A stretch of DNA of 64,000 nt, taken from assembly GCF_028288465.1 (NCBI RefSeq), contig NZ_JAQBNR010000022.1, positions 1 through 64,000 on the forward strand. Reading direction: 5' to 3'. The position numbers and the translations under genes were made by a program. Positions 58,490-64,000 of the stretch are shown here, one piece after another (within the stretch, counting starts at the first letter, position 1; every line of letters starts with the position of its first letter). The notes beneath the pieces were generated by a model. The model had not been told where the DNA came from, did no database searches, and saw only the letters and a list, made by a program, of their open reading frames with translations. The stretch comes from Ferruginibacter sp. GTDB taxonomy: Bacteria; Bacteroidota; Bacteroidia; Chitinophagales; Chitinophagaceae.

Positions 58490-58875
58490 ACTCTCTTCCT
58501 TTCGTATACTTCACCAAATGCTTTGGTATCCTAAATTGATTCACTTGTTGTTCGTAAAACAGCCGGGCGGCATGTAATCCAATTTTTGTGCAGACATTTG
58601 GTTGTTGATAATTCTTATGCCGTGAAACAGCGGAGGAACAGATGGATGTTATCAGGAAACTTTTCAGGAATGAGGAGGGAGACATTTTATTGTAAGCGTC
58701 TGTTGGAACATTCTTAGGTTATATGTAAAGTGGAGCTATTACTGAGAGAGATAAAAAGGCTTTCCCCGTTCAAGCTCATAGGTAGCCTTACTTATTTTAA
58801 AAAGCCCTTCAATTGTCAGCGATGCAGTAGCCGGTTTGTGAGCTATCCAGTTTACTGTTGCAAAGCTGATGAAAT
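58490..58875 (-). repeat. Dispersed repeat, copy C
   Basis: The first part (TTCGTATACTTCACCAAATG to TTTTATTGTAAGCGTCTG) matches copies A and B but lacks roughly 95 bases around the middle. The second part (GAGAGATAAAAAGGCTTTCC to GCAGTAGCCGGTTTGTG) matches copy D. It therefore joins the two halves of the family. In the minus-strand frame the second part reads AHKPATASLTIEGLFKISKA, then TYELERGKPFYLSQ and a stop. Confidence 0.75.
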
Positions 58876-59129
58876 ACATTCTGTTGCTGTCCCCAAATTT
58901 ATATTTACTGCTAATGGTCTAAAGCTATAAAAATATAAATGGCATTTTATAGAAAGTTGTAAGCGTGCTGTTGTTGAGTTTAGTTTTCGTTGTTAGCTTT
59001 TGCTGTTTGGTAATATTGGCTGCTCAAAATTTGACAGGTCTCTTTGTTGTCTGGCACAAGCATAGCCAACTCACAATACCTTTGCTACCAAGCGTCATGC
59101 AAGCCTGCTGAGTTGGAAGAGTTTGCTTA

Positions 59130-59215
59130 GACCAGATGGGGTTGGTACGTACTCCAATCATCAAAAACCCCTTTCTTCCCCTAGCCCATTGTATCTCCCT
59201 TTGGTATAAACCCTC
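59130..59215 (-). repeat. Diverged partial copy of the dispersed repeat
   Basis: GGGGTTGGTACGTACTCCAA and CCTTTCTTCCC...TATCTCC line up with the start of copy A (GTGGTTGGTGCGTCTTCCAT...CCTTTCTTCCC...TATCTCC). It is more diverged than copies A-C. It lies about 100 bases before a small lipoprotein gene. Confidence 0.5.
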
Positions 59216-59317
59216 TTCAGATTATAAATACCTGCCTGGCAGTTTGGTAGATATACCAGGTAGTAATACATTGAAATATTGGTTTAAAAGATTTATGTTT
59301 GTCTAAATTTTAATCCT

Positions 59318-59671
59318 ATGAAAAAAATCATCCTATCATGCTCCATCTTTTTTTTATTATTCTCCTGTAAAAAAGATACCAACAGCACAACATACAAAGT
59401 GAGATACACTGTTACAGGAAATAATGTTAACCAGTTTAAAATAACACAAGGCATTACAGACAATTATGTGTTCACTCCATTTTCCGGAACTAAAGACACA
59501 ACATTGTCTATGCAACCAGGTACAACGTTAAAGTTAGATACAAAGGCAACCAATAATAATCTTGTTGGTTCAATTTATGTAAACGATGTATTGAAAGCAA
59601 CGGGGGCAGACTTAGATACAGATGGTGATGGTAAAACTGAGGTCAAAATCGATTATACATTACAGAAGTAA
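59318..59671 (+). CDS. Small lipoprotein of unknown function
   Basis: A 117-aa exported lipoprotein. The lipobox is in FFLLFSCKKD with the lipidated Cys near residue 17. The mature part (YKVRYTVTGNNVNQFKITQG, then SGTKDTTLSMQPGTTLKLDT, then SIYVNDVLKATG) is a beta-rich domain like MmpS-type small proteins. An acidic DTDGDGKTE loop may bind calcium. It stands alone in a gene-poor stretch. Confidence 0.8.
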   Translation: MKKIILSCSIFFLLFSCKKDTNSTTYKVRYTVTGNNVNQFKITQGITDNYVFTPFSGTKDTTLSMQPGTTLKLDTKATNNNLVGSIYVNDVLKATGADLDTDGDGKTEVKIDYTLQK

Positions 59672-60068
59672 CCTGAAATTTTTAAATCAAAAAATTCCCA
59701 ACTAACACAGAAGTAGTAACTATCAGGATTAAAATATCCTTATAGGGTAATGATTTTTTTATTGATTGTATGCGTACTAAAATATCCTCAAGCTCCGCCT
59801 GTTAATATTGCCGAAGGATATTTGGCGTTGCGTCTCTGATAAAAAATAGGAATTTCCAGGCACTGCGGTAGACCACTAAACAGGTTTTAGATAATTTTTG
59901 GTACTGCCGCCGGGGCTTTGGCTATCCGGTTCAAGCGTATCCGGGTTCACAGGGATTGGCATGCTGGAATGAGCTGTGTAAATAATATCATCCAATGATA
60001 TATTGAGTATGAATACCCCTTTGGCTATTGAGTTTGGATAAAATATTTTGGCTTCAACGTTTTTAAAA

Positions 60069-60205
60069 CGTCATAAAACCAAAATATGCGCCCAGCCCAA
60101 TTATCGTGACAGTGTAACGATAATTGAGTCATCGCTGAATTGCGCTGCAAATTGCAGCATTCTGCGAAGATTTTTTTCCTCAAAATTCCGTCCGTGCATT
60201 TGTTA
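60069..60205 (-). pseudogene. Remnant of a YhcG/DUF1016-type nuclease gene
   Basis: On the minus strand one frame reads NLRRMLQFAAQFSDDSIIVT then LSR, a stop, and LGWAHILVL, matching the conserved LRxMxQFAExFxDExIVxTLSRQLSWxH core of DUF1016 proteins. The stop replaces the Gln codon of SRQL. The flanking sequence is not coding in this frame. Only about 130 bases remain. A second fragment of the same family is at 62.8 kb. Confidence 0.7.
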
Positions 60206-60484
60206 AAAAAAATGCGGCGATTAATACATAAAATATTTTGGGTTTTGTCCACATGAATGACAAAGATCTTCTCACAGCAACAAGTTCAAAGAGGCAACCG
60301 CTGTACCATTTATTTCAAATACAACAAAGCCTCGGGATAACCACATCCTCCAGAAGGTTTTTACATGACGCGGCGATAACTGCAAAAATAAAAAACCCTG
60401 CACTCGAATAAATGCCGGGAAAAGTATTCTCTGTTTCCGGCGCAGGAATGAGGTGTATGCAAAACGTGATGGCCTTCCTGTGCC

Positions 60485-60655
60485 CGGGCAGACGTTTTAT
60501 TGCAAGCATCTGCTGGAACATTTTCGGAATGTATAAAGTGCAGCTACTGCTGAGAGAGATAAAAAGGCTTTCCCCGTTCCAGCTCATAGGTGGCTTTACT
60601 TATTTTAAAAAGTCCTTCAATTGTCAGCAATGCAGTAGCCGGTTTGTGGGCAAAG
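60485..60655 (-). repeat. Dispersed repeat, copy D (right-half only)
   Basis: TTTTATTGCAAGCATCTGCT, then GAGAGATAAAAAGGCTTTCC and TTTAAAAAGTCCTTCAATTG, match copy C. The left half found in A and B is absent. The repeat overlaps the 3' end of the small gene at 60544-60804. Confidence 0.65.
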
Positions 60656-60804
60656 AGTTTGATTGTGCGTAGTAAATCATCGGGATTGTCCGGAGCCTTG
60701 TTGGTGTAAAAGATGCCGGTTCCCTGATCGGTAATTTTTTTTTCAGACCATTCCTTCCAGTGAAATTTGTAAAATAGAAAAACCATACAAAACCCTTTTA
60801 GCAA
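60544..60804 (-). CDS. Hypothetical 86-aa protein, probably a fragment
   Basis: Reads FCMVFLFYKFHWKEWSEKKI, then DLLRTIKLFAHKPATALLTI and KISKATYELERGKPFYLSQQ. The last 35 residues are repeated in copy C (see 58.8 kb), where the upstream part is missing. It has no domain I recognise and may be the tail of a larger lost gene or a small gene that spread with the repeat. Confidence 0.4.
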   Translation of the reverse strand: MLKGFCMVFLFYKFHWKEWSEKKITDQGTGIFYTNKAPDNPDDLLRTIKLFAHKPATALLTIEGLFKISKATYELERGKPFYLSQQ

Positions 60805-60943
60805 ACAATAGTAAAAATAGCAACGTTAATATATTTTAAAGGGAGGACATAAAATTGTACTGGCTGGCATTATAGTTCAAGAAAAACGTTTTGTTTTAGC
60901 GTATCATTAAAAGTAGGTTACCACACCCGGTTTATTTGGGGAC

Positions 60944-61054
60944 TTATCTGCCAGCCATCCGGATAGCAACCAAACCAGCTAAGATGGCAATGGCTATCAC
61001 TGCGCTCCTGACAATCCATTTTAAAACGGTGAGTTGTACTGTCTCTTCTTTCAT
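60944..61054 (-). CDS. Possible 36-aa single-pass membrane peptide
   Basis: A short frame, MKEETVQLTVLKWIVRSAVI followed by AIAILAGLVAIRMAGR and stop. A charged N-terminus, a 17-residue hydrophobic helix and an Arg-containing C-terminus give a clean single-pass topology. Such small proteins are easily missed; the composition is better than chance, but no homologue is known to me. Confidence 0.4.
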   Translation of the reverse strand: MKEETVQLTVLKWIVRSAVIAIAILAGLVAIRMAGR

Positions 61055-61927
61055 ATGCGGGACAATATTGTATGATTAGTAAAAGTACCAAAAAAGGGCT
61101 GACTGTTCAAACAGTACCCTTTAGTTACTTAACTTAAATGAAACCCGTGGTAAGTTAAAAATAATTTTCTATATTAAACAGCAGCGTATTAAAAGCCGGG
61201 AACTGGTAGTAAAATAAATGTACAAACGGCTTCCAGCCCAGATGATTGGGCAAAGCTTAGTTGCCTGCCTGTCACACAATTTTTGGTTCACAATTTGATA
61301 TTTTTAGATTGCGATTCAAAGAATACAGTGTACGGGCCAGGATTTCTATTCAGGCCCCTCTGCTTATCGCAAGCATTGCTGTTATTTTCGGTGGGTTTGA
61401 GGACATGGAAGATGAATATAAATTCATTGAGCGCAGTACCCCGCAGATCCTGATTCAGCGCCTGTTAACAATTCCTTCGGTTGACGCACTCCTGTGTTTG
61501 CTGCGTTTTATAAGAGTCAAATTGATTGATAATTTTCCTTAAGGGAGGGGCAATCAGAACACCGGCAAATGTTCGCCCCCTACAAGTTTTAATTTTTTTT
61601 TCGATTTATATCTTTAAACAGCGGCATGCTTCGTCGTGATATTAGTCGATTAACCAAACGCCAAAATCCGTCAATTACCCCCTGATATAATCATATTGTA
61701 AAGCACCCGCACTTCCAGCTACAGACAAGGGTAAAATAAATAAGGCTGCAACTGGCAACCTTATAAATGTATTAAATGAAGAGTTATGACTTATTTAAAA
61801 TCGTCAACTGCCAAACGCTCTTATCAAACATTATGGTAGCAGCGAATCCCCCTTAAAAGAGATTGTTGAAATAATTTATAGCCGTTGCAGAAGTTGGAGT
61901 TTTTAACCATTAAGCCCGGCATGTCTG
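61055..61927. other. Gene-poor region
   Basis: About 870 bases. A 93-codon plus-strand frame at 61261-61542 begins with TTG and shows no known motif; not called. No repeat or hairpin of note was seen. Confidence 0.35.
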
Positions 61928-62293
61928 TTACTTGATAGTTATCAAAAACCTTTGCGTTATTTTTCCGGCTCCCTGATCAAAAATATCTATGATGATGTAG
62001 GTATTGGCAGTAATGCCCGTAACCAGGTATGAAAAATCATATTCATTTTTATTTTTTGCAGTGGCATCATCAACAAGAAAAGGAGTTGTTTGCCCCTCTT
62101 TGGTTAGCACAACTTTACTAAGGCTAACAACCGAGCTAATATGACCTGTGATGGTGTATTCGCCGCTTGAATTAGCGATACCCTGAGCAACGTTATTAGA
62201 AAAAGTAAGTTGAGGATGTGCACTTTGTTTTTTACAGGATACAATAAAAAACAGGGCAAACAAGGCCATTATAAGAAACGATTTAGTTTTCAT
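61928..62293 (-). CDS. Small lipoprotein of unknown function
   Basis: A 121-aa lipoprotein with a lipobox in FALFFIVSCKKQ (Cys near residue 20). The mature domain (YTITGHISSVVSLSKVVLTK, then YDFSYLVTGITANTYIIIDI) is beta-rich, like an Ig-type fold common in Bacteroidota surface proteins. It stands alone; function unknown. Confidence 0.8.
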   Translation of the reverse strand: MKTKSFLIMALFALFFIVSCKKQSAHPQLTFSNNVAQGIANSSGEYTITGHISSVVSLSKVVLTKEGQTTPFLVDDATAKNKNEYDFSYLVTGITANTYIIIDIFDQGAGKITQRFLITIK

Positions 62294-62499
62294 TTGGTGG
62301 GTTTTAGTGATTTAATGGTAGGACTATCTAACAACGACTAATGTTGTATGATATTGTTTTTTTATAAAAAATAACAGGGATAATATTGCCAAGTAGTAAT
62401 TGTGCAACTTTTATTATTGGGTATATGAACACTAATACTACAATGCCAGCAGATTCTACATTTATTTTGCCAGGATATATTCGCGAATTGCAAAGGGGA

Positions 62500-63027
62500 C
62501 TAAAATTTCATCCTGTCCCTCTTTATTTCCTCAATTTTCCTAGGTGCTATATAGTTACCAATATTTTTTCGGCTATGTTTCTTTCTCAAATTTGTATGTT
62601 TTAAAGCGATTTTTTGTTTGGTAAAATGTTCTCTTAAAAGCCAATTTTGCAAACGAAATTTATCAACACTTAAATCCGAATACTTGTGAAATTTTCCCTG
62701 ACTGAAATCTGGATTTTCCAGATAAGTATTTAGTAAGCGAAAATACAGGTTGGCCTCAGCGTAATTAAACCAAATAAAACTAAAATATGCGACCAGGGTC
62801 AATTGTCGTGACTGCGTAACGACAATTTGCTCCTCACTGAATTGCTCTGCAAATTGCAGCATTTTGTAAAGCTTTTTTCCTAAAATTCCGTCCGTACTTT
62901 TTGACATTTGTGTATCGGTTTGAAAACCGATGCTCATTCCAGAGGGCCACCGAACCATGCAGGGTTCCGCCAGCTGGCATTTTATATTGCAAATCCATAC
63001 CTGTTTTACTAACCAACATTGATGCAA
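62500..63027 (-). pseudogene. Second degraded YhcG/DUF1016-type nuclease gene
   Basis: A 175-codon frame whose middle, LYKMLQFAEQFSEEQIVVTQ then SRQLT, matches the DUF1016 core (cf. 60.1 kb). What precedes and follows it (for example PCMVRWPSGMSIGFQTDTQM and NLRKKHSRKNIGNYIAPRKI) does not fit the family, and the SWxH that should follow SRQL is lost. It shares a direct repeat of about 120 bases with the fragment at 60,070-60,190. It is likely a decayed copy; the open frame is probably fortuitous. Confidence 0.6.
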
Positions 63028-64000
63028 TCCTTTTTAGGATTTAACCCATCAGTTGCTGTTTCTTAAGTTTACAATCATGGTTGAACGTGCAATACCATGC
63101 TAGCAATACCGCCCGCAATTGCCAATACAAAAACCAGCCGGCAGCAACACATAAACTACCCGCTGTCCAAGCGATCCCCGGAGGTTTTGTACTCCTCCAT
63201 TTTTATAGGGGTTTTTCAATGTAACAAGTTGTGGCAGCAAAAACAATCAGGCGGGGCTGACCGAAATTTTGACGCCGGTTATGGAGGAACTTCGGTTAAT
63301 GTGCAGCAGCCGCTGTATATCAACGCTGTCATCACTGTTTGCTGCAGGTTTGGTTTGCTTGACGGTGCAGTGGTTTCCGGTGCAGGCTTTCAGGCTGTTG
63401 TTGCCGGCGCTTCTTGGTCAAAGTTAAAAGCAGGTTGTTTATACTTGTTGATCAAAACGGTTGGTTGCTAGGTTTTCCGTACAACAAATGTTGTACACGG
63501 TTCAGGCAATAGATAACGTTGGTGATAACAGTGTTATGGTCTAAATGTAATACTCCCTTTTGATAAAAGAAATACGAGATAAAGAAATATTTAAGGACAA
63601 AAACACAGGTGTTTATATTTGCGGCAGGATAGCCTATGCTCGCGTTCATCAATTGCTACGTCCCGCCCTGCCAACCCTGCCTGATACGGGCCTTCTTTTG
63701 GTCTGCTTCGAGACTGCTTCGACACTCCTTCGCTAAATACCGAACAGGTATACAAGAATAGTAAAAGAAATAGCGAAGCAAAAATTCAGTAGCCAACTTG
63801 CACCTGCGCTTCATAAGTATGGCAGGGTGTGTAACGGCGTACAAAAATGTGCATCGGCCTTCAATTTTGTACAACCTAAAGTAGCAGGCAGCGGACCCCG
63901 TAAAAAATACGTAGCGGCTGCGGCCAAAGTTTTTGCTCCTTCGTCTGCAGCCATTGTTCACGGTTATTACTTCCAAAAACGTCCTCCATATCCGTTGCGT
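63028..64000. other. Gene-poor right edge
   Basis: About 970 bases without a credible gene. Frames at 63097-63471 and 63656-63976 look like chance. TTCGACACTCCTTCGCTAAATACCGAACAGG (63,715-63,746) resembles a stretch near 1,570-1,600. A plus-strand frame open to the window edge from about 63,780 (KFSSQLAPALHKYGRVCNGV) might be the start of a gene that continues outside; it cannot be judged. Confidence 0.35.

Noticed and set aside
61261..61542. 93-codon plus-strand frame
   Set aside because: TTG start, no recognisable domain, surrounded by non-coding sequence.
63097..63976. Frames at the right edge (63097-63471, 63452-63652, 63656-63976)
   Set aside because: No motif or signal and they overlap each other on opposite strands.

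Overview
The window looks like a chromosomal segment of a Bacteroidota bacterium, most plausibly Chitinophagaceae-like. The grounds are a SusC/SusD pair with TlpA, MauE-like and small exported partners; multi-PAS histidine kinases; TAnnTTTG-type -7 promoter elements; few Shine-Dalgarno sites; and a type II-C CRISPR system with 47-bp repeats. No rRNA or tRNA gene was recognised, so the genus assignment is inference.

Left part (1-32 kb, core-like). An IS3-family element at the left edge is followed by a giant soluble sensor kinase (15 PAS domains, one GAF, HisKA/HATPase) and a second GAF kinase with a near-duplicate kinase core. Next come two overlapping PepSY membrane proteins; divergent pckA and fbp (gluconeogenesis); a three-gene NarL-type two-component cluster; an alpha-oxoamine synthase fused to a GNAT acyltransferase; two tandem AraC regulators; a MauE-like membrane protein with a small exported protein; and, on the other strand, a TlpA-SusC-SusD outer-membrane uptake operon.

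Middle and right (32.5-58 kb) is a defence island, visibly AT-richer. It holds an HTH protein, a fused nucleotidyltransferase-HEPN protein, an unrecognised protein with a PD-(D/E)XK-like core, an MmeI-like restriction-modification enzyme, and a complete type II-C locus: tracrRNA (antisense, upstream of cas9), cas9 (1461 aa, all catalytic residues present), cas1, cas2, and an array of 45 repeats and 44 spacers. One repeat is split by an IS66 element with a clear 8-bp target duplication. Beyond the array lie a RloA/COG1106-type ATPase and a 1954-aa DUF4011-type helicase/nuclease. The tracrRNA implies that the array is transcribed on the minus strand, toward cas2, so its leader end is near 49,973. 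There a dispersed repeat begins about 7 bp after the last CRISPR repeat.

That dispersed repeat recurs between the defence modules: array | copy A | ATPase | copy B | helicase | copy C | diverged copy | copy D. This punctuation is the most interesting structural feature of the window. The last 6 kb is gene-poor. It contains two small lipoproteins, a possible 36-aa membrane peptide, and decayed fragments of two YhcG/DUF1016-like nuclease genes, consistent with a turnover zone at the island edge.
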